A stretch of DNA of 64,000 nucleotides from Actinotalea soli (GTDB lineage: Bacteria; Actinomycetota; Actinomycetes; Actinomycetales; Cellulomonadaceae). This document shows positions 17,820-25,506 of this stretch, one piece after another. The first letter of the stretch is position 1; each line of letters begins with the position of its first letter. Below the pieces are notes generated by a model. That model did not search any database, had not been told where the DNA came from, and saw nothing but the letters and a program-made list of their open reading frames with translations. The position numbers were made by a program, and so were the translations under genes. The DNA lies in the NCBI RefSeq assembly GCF_017565425.1, contig NZ_JAGEMK010000003.1, positions 62,001-126,000 on the forward strand, written 5' to 3'.

Positions 17820-18589
17820 GCCTCCACCTCGACCACCTCGCCTGGTCCGTCGAGGGGCGCCTCGTGGTCGACGACGTCGACTGCACCCCGCCGCGGGGTG
17901 CCCTCACCGGCCTGCTCGGGCCCAACGGGGCCGGCAAGTCGAGCCTGCTGCGGCTGGTCGCCGGGGTCCAGCAGGCAGCCCACGGCGCAGCGCTCCTGGA
18001 CGGCACCGACCTGCTCACCATGCCGCGCCGAGCCCGTGCCCGCCGGGTGGCCCTGGTCGAGCAGGAGTCGAGCGCCACCGCGCCGCTCTCGGTCCGCGAG
18101 GCCGTGCTGCTGGGGCGGACCCCGCACGCCTCGCGCTGGGGCGGCTTCACCGCGCAGGACCACGCGGCCGCGACCCGGGCCATCCAGGAGGCCGGGGTCC
18201 AGGCCCTCGCGGCCCGCCGCCTCGCGACCCTCTCGGGCGGTGAGCGTCAGCGCGTGCACCTCGCCCGCGCCCTGGCCCAGGAGCCCGACCTGCTGCTCCT
18301 CGACGAGCCCACGAACCACCTCGACGTGCACGCCCAGCTCGACACCCTCGCGGCCGTCGCGGGCCTGACCGCCCGAGGGGTCACGGTCCTCGCCGCCCTG
18401 CACGACCTGAACCTCGCGGCGGCGGCCTGCGACCACCTGGTGCTCCTCGAGGCCGGGCGGGTCGTGGCAGCGGGCGGGGTCGAGCAGGTGCTGCGGCCCG
18501 AGGTGCTCGAGCCGGTGTACCGGGTGCGGTGCCTGGTCCTCGAGCACCCCGAGACAGGGCGACCGGTCCTGACCTTCGCGCCACGGTGA
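17816..18589 (+). CDS. Proposed F420-0 ABC importer, ATP-binding protein
   Basis: A 257-residue FepC/BtuD-type ATPase. It has a Walker A GPNGAGKSS, a LSGGERQRVHLARAL signature and a Walker B LLLLDEPTNHLDVHAQ. It is translationally coupled to the permease (ATGA). Third gene of a compact importer operon with 4-bp overlaps throughout. Siderophore or B12 import remains the alternative. Confidence 0.8.
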   Translation: MSLHLDHLAWSVEGRLVVDDVDCTPPRGALTGLLGPNGAGKSSLLRLVAGVQQAAHGAALLDGTDLLTMPRRARARRVALVEQESSATAPLSVREAVLLGRTPHASRWGGFTAQDHAAATRAIQEAGVQALAARRLATLSGGERQRVHLARALAQEPDLLLLDEPTNHLDVHAQLDTLAAVAGLTARGVTVLAALHDLNLAAAACDHLVLLEAGRVVAAGGVEQVLRPEVLEPVYRVRCLVLEHPETGRPVLTFAPR

Positions 18590-18608
18590 CGGGTGGCACC
18601 ATGGACCC

Positions 18609-19187
18609 ATGGCTGCCCCCCTCTGGATGACCGGTGACCCCGAGGCCGACCGGCTGCTCGACGAGAACCCCTTCGCCCTGCTGGTCGGCATGCTGCTCGA
18701 CCAGCAGGTGCCGATGGAGACGGCCTTCGCAGGCCCGCAGAAGATCGCCGAGCGCCTGGGCGGCTTCGACGTCGAGCGCATCGCCCGCGCCGACCCCGAG
18801 GAGTTCGCCGCGCTGTGCGCGACCCCGCCCGCCGTCCACCGGTACCCGGGATCCATGGCCGGTCGGATCCAGGCCGTGGCCACGGCCGTCCTCGAGGAGT
18901 ACGCCGGGGACGTGACCCGGCTCTGGTCCGAGGGCGAGCCCGACGGCCGCGAGGTGCTGCGCCGTCTCAAGGCCCTGCCCGGCTTCGGCGAGCAGAAGGC
19001 ACGGATCTTCCTGGCCCTCCTGGGCAAGCAGCGCGAGGTGCAGCCGACCGGCTGGGCGGAGGCCGCGGGGGCCTACGGCGAGGAGGGGGCCCGCCGGTCG
19101 ATCGCGGACGTGACCGACGAGCAGAGCCTGCTCGAGGTCCGGGCGACCAAGAAGGCTGCCAAGGCCGCAGCCCGCGGCAGCCGGTGA
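18609..19187 (+). CDS. HhH-GPD-family base-excision DNA repair protein
   Basis: A 192-residue protein with the N-terminal part of a HhH-GPD DNA glycosylase (PFALLVGMLLDQQVPMETAFAGPQKIAERLGGF) and a helix-hairpin-helix-like LKALPGFGEQKARIFLALLGKQ. It would remove damaged bases. It is shorter than classical Nth/AlkA and has no Fe-S cysteines, as is usual for this actinobacterial group. A CACCAT hexamer ends exactly 6 nt before the ATG and no ribosome site is seen, suggesting leaderless transcription. The histidine-phosphatase gene overlaps its stop (GTGA). Confidence 0.82.
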   Translation: MAAPLWMTGDPEADRLLDENPFALLVGMLLDQQVPMETAFAGPQKIAERLGGFDVERIARADPEEFAALCATPPAVHRYPGSMAGRIQAVATAVLEEYAGDVTRLWSEGEPDGREVLRRLKALPGFGEQKARIFLALLGKQREVQPTGWAEAAGAYGEEGARRSIADVTDEQSLLEVRATKKAAKAAARGSR

Positions 19188-19930
19188 CCGGCGTCCTGCT
19201 GCTGCTGCGCCACGGCCAGAGCACCGCCAACGCGAGCAAGACCTTCACGGGGCTCCTGGACGTCGGGCTGACCGAGCTGGGCTCCGAGCAGGCCCGCGCC
19301 GCGGCCCACCTGATGACCGCCGACGGCCTGCGGCCCGACGAGGTCGTCACCTCGCCGATGCGGCGGGCGGCGCGCACCGCCGAGCTCGCGGTCGCGGCCG
19401 GCGGGTGGCAGGACGTCCCGCTGCGCTCCTCGTGGCGGCTCGCCGAGCGGGACTACGGCAACCTGACCGACGTCCCCAAGGCCGAGGCTCGCGCGGCGCT
19501 CGGCCCCGAGGCGTACCTCTCGGTGCGACGCACCCTGCACGGCTCGCCGCCGCCCGCGAGCGCCGACCAGGCCGCGGGCTGGGGGGCGGCGTACACCGAT
19601 CCCGGCTCGGGCCTGCCTCAGCCTGGGGCCGGGGAGTCCCTGCACGACGTCGTCGAGCGGGTCAGGCCCGAGTGGCAGCGGCTGCGCGTCGCGCTCGACG
19701 AGGGCCGCACGGTGCTCGTCGTCGCGCACGGGAACTCGCTGCGGGCCCTGTGCCTCCTGGTCGACGACCTGAGCGAGGACGAGGTCCGTGAGCTCAACCT
19801 CCCCGCAGGGCACCCGCTGCGCTACGACCTGACCGCCGAGGGTGCCGTGCTCCCCCGGGGCGGCGCCTACCTCGACGCGGACAGCGCTCAGCGCGAGGCC
19901 GAGCGCATCGCTCACGAGGGCGGCACCTGA
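19184..19930 (+). CDS. Histidine phosphatase / phosphoglycerate-mutase-like protein
   Basis: A 248-residue member of the histidine phosphatase superfamily. The catalytic motif [10 protein letters not shown] is at the N-terminus, and [15 protein letters not shown] holds the second His. [11 protein letters not shown] and [12 protein letters not shown] resemble cofactor-dependent phosphoglycerate mutases (GpmA). The GTG start at 19184 gives a 4-bp overlap with the repair gene. Whether it is a true mutase or a broad phosphatase is open. Its 3' end overlaps the convergent cofE by 19 bp. Confidence 0.82.
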   Translation: MTGVLLLLRHGQSTANASKTFTGLLDVGLTELGSEQARAAAHLMTADGLRPDEVVTSPMRRAARTAELAVAAGGWQDVPLRSSWRLAERDYGNLTDVPKAEARAALGPEAYLSVRRTLHGSPPPASADQAAGWGAAYTDPGSGLPQPGAGESLHDVVERVRPEWQRLRVALDEGRTVLVVAHGNSLRALCLLVDDLSEDEVRELNLPAGHPLRYDLTAEGAVLPRGGAYLDADSAQREAERIAHEGGT

Positions 19931-20700
19931 CCGAGCGAGGCGAGGGCCGCGGCCCATCCTGCGGCGTAGGCCTCGGCACTGCCCTGGGCGAACATGTCCT
20001 CGGGGCCGAGCCGGACGAGGGCGCGGGCCCCGGGGCCGTCCTCGGGCGTGACGTGCCCTGACCCACGGACGACGGCGACCGGACGCCCGGCGGTCTTGCC
20101 CTTGGTGAGCTCGGCGGCCGCAGCGAGCTCGTCCGCGACCGCAGCCATGGTCACCGCGAGGGGCCGCCCGTGGGTGTCCACTCCCCCGCGCAGGTCCTCG
20201 AGCACGCGGACCCCTGCGGCACCGATCGCGAGGTCGGTCTGGCCGTGCCGCCAGGGCCGCCCGGCGGTGTCGGAGACGAGCACCCCGAGCCGGGCGCCGA
20301 ACCGGGCCTCGAGGCTGCGCCGCAGCGCCCGGGCCGAGGCGTCGGGGTCGAGCGGGAGCAGCAGGACGGTGCCCTCGGGGGTGTTCGAGGCGTCGACCCC
20401 GGCCGCGGCCATGACCAGGCCCAACCGGTTCTCGACGATCCGGGTGACCCCGCCGGGGTGCTCGCGCGAGGCCACGACGCGGACGGTCTCCGCCGTGATC
20501 GCGGCCTCACGGTCCGCCGCGGCGACGACCCGCCCCTCGGCCTTGGAGACGACCTTGCTCGTCACCACGAGGACGTCGCCGTCGACCGGCGGTCCGTCCG
20601 GGTGGCCCGTGGCGAGGGCCTCGCCCAGCAGGGCTCCGAGGTCGTCCCCGGGCCGGACCTCGGGGACGCCGTCAGGCGCCCAGACGGTGAGGCGGCTCAC
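19912..20700 (-). CDS. cofE: Coenzyme F420-0:L-glutamate ligase
   Basis: A 262-residue CofE that adds L-glutamates to F420-0 using GTP. Recognised by [61 protein letters not shown] and the C-terminal [13 protein letters not shown]. The GTG start overlaps the stop of the upstream LLM gene (GTGA at 20697). It is a stand-alone CofE: the nitroreductase-like C-terminal domain found in mycobacterial FbiB is absent. No other F420 biosynthesis gene lies in the window, which fits the salvage idea raised by the importer at 15.7-18.6 kb. Confidence 0.9.
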   Translation of the reverse strand: MSRLTVWAPDGVPEVRPGDDLGALLGEALATGHPDGPPVDGDVLVVTSKVVSKAEGRVVAAADREAAITAETVRVVASREHPGGVTRIVENRLGLVMAAAGVDASNTPEGTVLLLPLDPDASARALRRSLEARFGARLGVLVSDTAGRPWRHGQTDLAIGAAGVRVLEDLRGGVDTHGRPLAVTMAAVADELAAAAELTKGKTAGRPVAVVRGSGHVTPEDGPGARALVRLGPEDMFAQGSAEAYAAGWAAALASLGQVPPS

Positions 20701-21740
20701 CGCGAGAGCTGCGGGAGCACGTCCCGTCCGAAGACCTCGATCCACTCGCGCTGGTTGCGGCCCACGTTGTGCAGGTAGATGCGGTCGAACCCCAGGTCGA
20801 CGTACTTCTGGATCGCGGCCCGGTGCTCGTCCGGGTCGGCCGAGACGACCATCCGGCCGGCGAAGTCCTCGGGACGCACGAGCTTGGCCATCTGCTCGAA
20901 GTCGTGCGGGGAGCGGATGTCCCCCTTGGGGAACTTCATGCCGCCGTTGGGCCACTCGGTCAGCGCGTTGGTCATCGCCTGCTCGTCGGTCTCGGCCCAG
21001 GACATGTGCACCTGGAGGACCTTGGGCATGGTCGACGGGTCCTTGCCTGCCTCGCGGGCCCCGGTGTCGAAGCGGTCGAACAGCCCCGAGATCTTCTCGA
21101 GGGGCGCCCCGACCGTGATGAGACCGTCGGCGTGGCGGCCCGCTCGCTTGGCGGTGACCGGGCCGGCGGTCGCGACGAGGATCTCGGGCGGGGTCTCGGG
21201 CATGGTCCACAGGCGGGTCGACTCGAGCTTGTAGAACGGGCCCGAGTGCTTGACGTCCTTGCCGGCGATCGAGGCCGCGAAGAGCTTGTTGATGATCTCG
21301 ATGGCCTCGAACATGCGGTTGATGCGCTCGGGGGCCTCGGGCCAGTAGCCCGCCACGATGTGCTCGTTGAGGGCCTCCCCCGATCCCAGGCCCAGCCAGT
21401 GCCGCCCCGGGTACATCGCGGCGAGGGTCGCCGAGGCCTGGGCGACCATCGCCGGGTGCCACCGGAACGTGGGGGCCGTGACCCCGGGGCCCAGGTCCCC
21501 GACGGTCCGCTCGCCCAGGGCCGAGAGCACGTTCCACACGAAGGCGCTCTGCCCCTGCTGGGGCACCCACGGCTGGAAGTGGTCGGCTGCCATGACCCCG
21601 GAGAAGCCGTGCTGCTCGGCCAGCACCGAGAGCTCGATCACCTCGGTGGGGTGGAACTGCTCGAGCATGGCCGCGTACCCGATCGTCAGCCCCGACGTCG
21701 CCGACCCCGACCCCGACCCCACCAGTCCAGACTCCGTCAC
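20697..21740 (-). CDS. F420-dependent LLM oxidoreductase (TIGR03557/Fgd-like)
   Basis: A 347-residue LLM protein that resembles F420-dependent glucose-6-phosphate dehydrogenase and its TIGR03557-type relatives ([58 protein letters not shown]). GTG start at 21740 with a GAGGTGG site; an upstream in-frame ATG would add 32 residues of low quality. It is the promoter-proximal partner of cofE, with which it overlaps by 4 bp. The N-terminus carries a short Gly-Ser run encoded by a simple GACCCC repeat. Substrate unknown; it may reduce F420 or use F420H2. Confidence 0.85.
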   Translation of the reverse strand: MTESGLVGSGSGSATSGLTIGYAAMLEQFHPTEVIELSVLAEQHGFSGVMAADHFQPWVPQQGQSAFVWNVLSALGERTVGDLGPGVTAPTFRWHPAMVAQASATLAAMYPGRHWLGLGSGEALNEHIVAGYWPEAPERINRMFEAIEIINKLFAASIAGKDVKHSGPFYKLESTRLWTMPETPPEILVATAGPVTAKRAGRHADGLITVGAPLEKISGLFDRFDTGAREAGKDPSTMPKVLQVHMSWAETDEQAMTNALTEWPNGGMKFPKGDIRSPHDFEQMAKLVRPEDFAGRMVVSADPDEHRAAIQKYVDLGFDRIYLHNVGRNQREWIEVFGRDVLPQLSR

Positions 21741-21900
21741 TGCCGCCACCTCACGTCTGCTCGTGCCGCACGTCTGCTCGTGCTTCGCGGGCGCCCGGCC
21801 GGGCCCCGGCACCGACACTATCCGCCGTCGTGTCACGGCGGCGTTTCGTGGGATGGGTCACCCGACCGCGGGGACCCCCACGGCCGGGCGACCAGCGCCC

Positions 21901-24444
21901 TCACTCGTAGGACACCGCGTCCAGGACGTCGAGGCGCGCCGCCCGCACCGCGGGCCACACGGCGGCCAGCACCCCCACGACGACGGCGAGCCCGAGGACC
22001 ACCCCCAGCTGGGACCACGGCACGACCAGGGTCGTGAGGCCCTCGTCGGCGTAGACCGTAGGCAGGGTCGCCGCGAGGCCCACCCCGATCCCGACCCCGA
22101 GCAGAGTCCCGAACACGGCGGTCAGCACCGACTCGATCGTGACCACCGTCGCGAGCTGGAACCGGCCGAGCCCGACCGCGCGCAGCAGCCCGATCTCCCG
22201 GGTGCGCTCGGCGATCGACAGCGCCAGGGTGTTGACGATGCCCAGCACCGCGATGACGATCGACAGGCCCAGCAACGCGTAGAGGATCACCAGGATCTGG
22301 TCGACCTGGTCGGCGATCTGGTCGGCGAACTCCTCGTTGTCGAGCACCGTGACCACCACGTAGGGCGTGATCACCTCGGTGATCGCGGCCCGCACCTCCT
22401 CGACCTCGGCCCCGGTGGCCAGCGTGATGAACACCGAGTCGATGACGGACTGCCCCGCGGGCACGAGCTCGCCGTACTGCTCCTGCGCGAGCACCAGCGG
22501 CACCCCGATGGCGCGCGAGTCGATGATCGCCCCCACCGTGAGGCTCAGGGTCCCGGCGGCACCGCGGACCTCGAGCTCGTCGCCCACGGCCCAGCCCTCG
22601 TCCTCGGCCGTGCCGCGCTGGACCGCGACCTCGCCGTCCGCGAGGCTCTCCAGAGCCCCCTCGACGACGGTGATGTCGAGGGCGCGCGTGAAGATCCCCG
22701 CCTCGACACCGATCGCGGTGCGCGCGTCGCCGTCGACGGTGACCGTCGCGACCTCGAGCAGGTCGGCCGCCCCGACGCCGTCGACCTCGCCGACCTCGCG
22801 TGCCGCCTCGGCAGGCACCGCCATCGTGGCCGACTGCAGGAGCAGGTCCGCGGTGGACTCGTTCTCGACGATCGCGCGGGTCGAGGCCTGGGTCGAGGTC
22901 GCGAGCACGGCCGCGGCCCCGACCAGCGCCATCCCGATCATCAGCGCCCCCGCGGTGCTCGCGGTCCGACGCGGGTTGCGGGTCACGTTTCCCCGCGCGA
23001 GGCCACCGAGCGGGCGCAGCGCCAGGACGGCGGGGGCGGCCAGCACCCGCAGGGCCGCCGGGACCACCGTCGGCGCGAGGAGCAGGGTTCCGATCACGAC
23101 CCCGGCCGCCCCGGCGCCGAGCAGCATGCCCGGCTCGTCGAGCTCGCCCAGGGTCGCGACCGCGACGGCCGCCACCCCACCGGCGAGGAGGAGCCCGCCG
23201 ACGACAGCACGGATCACGGACCCACGGTCGTGCGCCGCGACGTCGTCGCGCATCGCCTCCACGGGCGGGGTGAGGGCCGCGCGCCGAGCGGGGACCGCCG
23301 CGGCGGCGACGCTCACCACGGTGCCGATGAGCACCGACACCAGCACCGTGAAGCCGTCGAGCGGGATCTGACCCGACAGCTCCATGCCCATCCGGGCGAA
23401 GACCTCGCGCAGGCCTGCCACGAGGCCGACCCCCGCGCCGACGCCCAGGGCGGAGCCCAGCATGCCGACGACCAGGGCCTGGACCAGGATCGAGGTGAAG
23501 ACCTGGGCGGGTGAGGCACCGATGGCCCGCAGCATGGCGAACTCGCGCTGCCGCTGACGCACGGTCATCTGGAAGGTGTTGGCGATGATGAAGGCACCGA
23601 CGAAGAGCGCGATCGCGGCGAAGACCAGCAGGAAGGTCGAGACGAAGCCCAGGATCTGCTCGACCTGTGCCCGTGTCTCGTCCCGCACCGCCTCCCCCGT
23701 GGCGACCTCGGCGTCGAGCCCGTCGAGGGTCGGGCCGAGGGCCGCCCGGAGGCGCTCGACCACGGCCTCCTCGTCGAGGTCGCCCTCGGCGTAGACCGCG
23801 ATCGAGGTGACCAGACCCTCCGGGGCGAAGACCTCGGTGGCGGTCACGGGGTCGAGGAAGACGATCGTCGCCCCGGCGACCGGGGCGCCGAAGGAGACCT
23901 CACCCACGACGTCGACCGGCGTGAGCTCCCCGCCCAGCACCACCTGCGCGCTGTCCCCCACGGCCAGACCCGAGGCCTCGAGGGTCGCCGTCTCGAGCGC
24001 CACCTCGCCCAGCCCGGTCGGCGCGCGGCCGGCCACGAGCTCGGTCGAGGGCTCCTCGGGGTGCAGGGCCAGAGCGAAGCTGGGCGGTCCGTTGCCCGCG
24101 GCCACGGCGGTGCCGTCAGCACCGACCAGCACGATCGGTCCGGTGATCTCGGGCAGGGCGGTCCCGATGCCGTCGACGGCCGCGACCTCCTCGACCAGGT
24201 CCAGGGGCACCCCGGTCCGCACCGCCGCCATGTCGGCGCTCGCGGCCGCAGCGATCTGCTCGGCCCCGCGCACGTAGGCGTCCCCCACGGTCGAGGTCTC
24301 GACGAGCTCGGAGAAGGTGCTCGACATCATCGTGCGCAAGGAGAACGTCCCCGCGACGAAGGCGACGCCGAGCAGCACCGCGAGCACCGAGAGCAGGAAG
24401 CGCCCGAGATGGCTGCGGATGCCCCGCAGCGCGACCCGCGTCAC
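21901..24444 (-). CDS. MacB/FtsX-family ABC transporter permease
   Basis: An 847-residue permease. A first helix is at residues 16-36 (FLLSVLAVLLGVAFVAGTFSL), followed by a large extracytoplasmic domain. An FtsX transmembrane block around 270-420 contains RQREFAMLRAIGASPAQVF. A second extracytoplasmic domain and a second FtsX block at the C-terminus (AERTREIGLLRAVGLGRFQ) follow. Such duplicated FtsX proteins act in mechanotransmission-type export or lipoprotein/lipid handling rather than import. It is coupled by ATGA to its ATPase. No accessory periplasmic protein is adjacent, so the substrate is unknown. Confidence 0.88.
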   Translation of the reverse strand: MTRVALRGIRSHLGRFLLSVLAVLLGVAFVAGTFSLRTMMSSTFSELVETSTVGDAYVRGAEQIAAAASADMAAVRTGVPLDLVEEVAAVDGIGTALPEITGPIVLVGADGTAVAAGNGPPSFALALHPEEPSTELVAGRAPTGLGEVALETATLEASGLAVGDSAQVVLGGELTPVDVVGEVSFGAPVAGATIVFLDPVTATEVFAPEGLVTSIAVYAEGDLDEEAVVERLRAALGPTLDGLDAEVATGEAVRDETRAQVEQILGFVSTFLLVFAAIALFVGAFIIANTFQMTVRQRQREFAMLRAIGASPAQVFTSILVQALVVGMLGSALGVGAGVGLVAGLREVFARMGMELSGQIPLDGFTVLVSVLIGTVVSVAAAAVPARRAALTPPVEAMRDDVAAHDRGSVIRAVVGGLLLAGGVAAVAVATLGELDEPGMLLGAGAAGVVIGTLLLAPTVVPAALRVLAAPAVLALRPLGGLARGNVTRNPRRTASTAGALMIGMALVGAAAVLATSTQASTRAIVENESTADLLLQSATMAVPAEAAREVGEVDGVGAADLLEVATVTVDGDARTAIGVEAGIFTRALDITVVEGALESLADGEVAVQRGTAEDEGWAVGDELEVRGAAGTLSLTVGAIIDSRAIGVPLVLAQEQYGELVPAGQSVIDSVFITLATGAEVEEVRAAITEVITPYVVVTVLDNEEFADQIADQVDQILVILYALLGLSIVIAVLGIVNTLALSIAERTREIGLLRAVGLGRFQLATVVTIESVLTAVFGTLLGVGIGVGLAATLPTVYADEGLTTLVVPWSQLGVVLGLAVVVGVLAAVWPAVRAARLDVLDAVSYE

Positions 24445-25295
24445 CGCGGCACCGGGCCTGCGGCGTGCCGGGCCCCGGCGGTCCCGGGCGCTGCGTGGCC
24501 CGAGGGCCTGGCGAGGGAGGCGTCGTGGTCGGCGGCCTCCCGGCCGGCACCCAGGTCGCGCAGGGCGTCAAGCACGGTCTCGGTCGTGGGCTGCTCGAGC
24601 TCGCCCACCAGGCGACCGTCGGCCAGGAACAGCACGCGATGCGCGTAGGAGGCCGCGGTCGGGTCGTGGGTGACCATGACGACCGACTGCCCCAGCTCGT
24701 CCACCGAGCGGCGCAGGAAGCCCAGCACCTCGCCCGAGGAGCGCGAGTCGAGGTTGCCGGTGGGCTCGTCGGCGAAGACGACCGCCGGTCGGGAGACGAG
24801 GGCGCGCGCGCACGCCACCCGCTGCTGCTGCCCGCCCGAGAGCTCGGTGGGCCGGTGGTCCAGGCGGTCCCGCAGGCCCACCGCGTCCACGACCGTGTCG
24901 AACCATGCCCGGTCGAGGGTCCCGCGGGCGATGTCGAGGGGCAGGGTGATGTTCTCCTCGGCGGTCAGGGTCGGGATGAGGTTGAAGGCCTGGAACACGA
25001 AGCCCAGGCGGGTGCGCCGCAGCCGGGTGAGGCGCCGCTGGCTCATCCGGCCGACGTCCTCGCCGTCGACCATGACCGTGCCCGCGGTCGGGGTGTCGAG
25101 CCCGGCCATGCAGTGCATGAGGGTCGACTTGCCCGAGCCCGAGGGCCCCATGATCGCGGTGAGCTCCCCGCGTGCGAAGTCGACGTCGACCCCGTCCAGG
25201 GCCCGCACCGCCGCCTCACCCTTGCCGTAGGTCTTGACCAGGCCCCGGGCCGAGGCGATCTGCCCCTCGCCTGAGGTGTCCACCAGTGCGCGCAT
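24441..25295 (-). CDS. MacB/LolD-type ABC transporter ATP-binding protein
   Basis: A 284-residue ATPase. It has a Walker A GPSGSGKST, a LSGGQQQRVACARAL signature and a Walker B VVFADEPTGNLDSRSSGEVL; the last motif is characteristic of the LolD/MacB/FtsE group. The start at 25295 (MRALVDTSGEG) is preferred; the upstream extension lacks coding character. It drives the FtsX-type permease with which it overlaps. Some 211 bp separate it from the divergent valS and should hold both promoters. Confidence 0.9.
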   Translation of the reverse strand: MRALVDTSGEGQIASARGLVKTYGKGEAAVRALDGVDVDFARGELTAIMGPSGSGKSTLMHCMAGLDTPTAGTVMVDGEDVGRMSQRRLTRLRRTRLGFVFQAFNLIPTLTAEENITLPLDIARGTLDRAWFDTVVDAVGLRDRLDHRPTELSGGQQQRVACARALVSRPAVVFADEPTGNLDSRSSGEVLGFLRRSVDELGQSVVMVTHDPTAASYAHRVLFLADGRLVGELEQPTTETVLDALRDLGAGREAADHDASLARPSGHAAPGTAGARHAAGPVPR

Positions 25296-25506
25296 GTGCT
25301 TCCCGTCCCTGTGATCGTGCTGTCGTCCCCATCCTGGCCGAGGACGGTGGCCCGCGGGCATCGGGGATCCCCCCGAGACTCCCCTGGTCCGGCGCCCGGC
25401 GCACTCAGGTCCCGCTCGGGGTCGTGGCCCCGGTTGCGGTCCTGGTCCGGGACCGCGCGTGGGACGTGGCCGCAGCGTGCGCGGGGTTCTGGGAGAATCG
25501 CCGACC

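Noticed and set aside
21700-21725. GACCCC simple repeat at the N-terminus of the F420-dependent LLM gene
   Set aside because: Three to four units only, encoding a short Gly-Ser run; common in high-GC genomes and not clearly functional.
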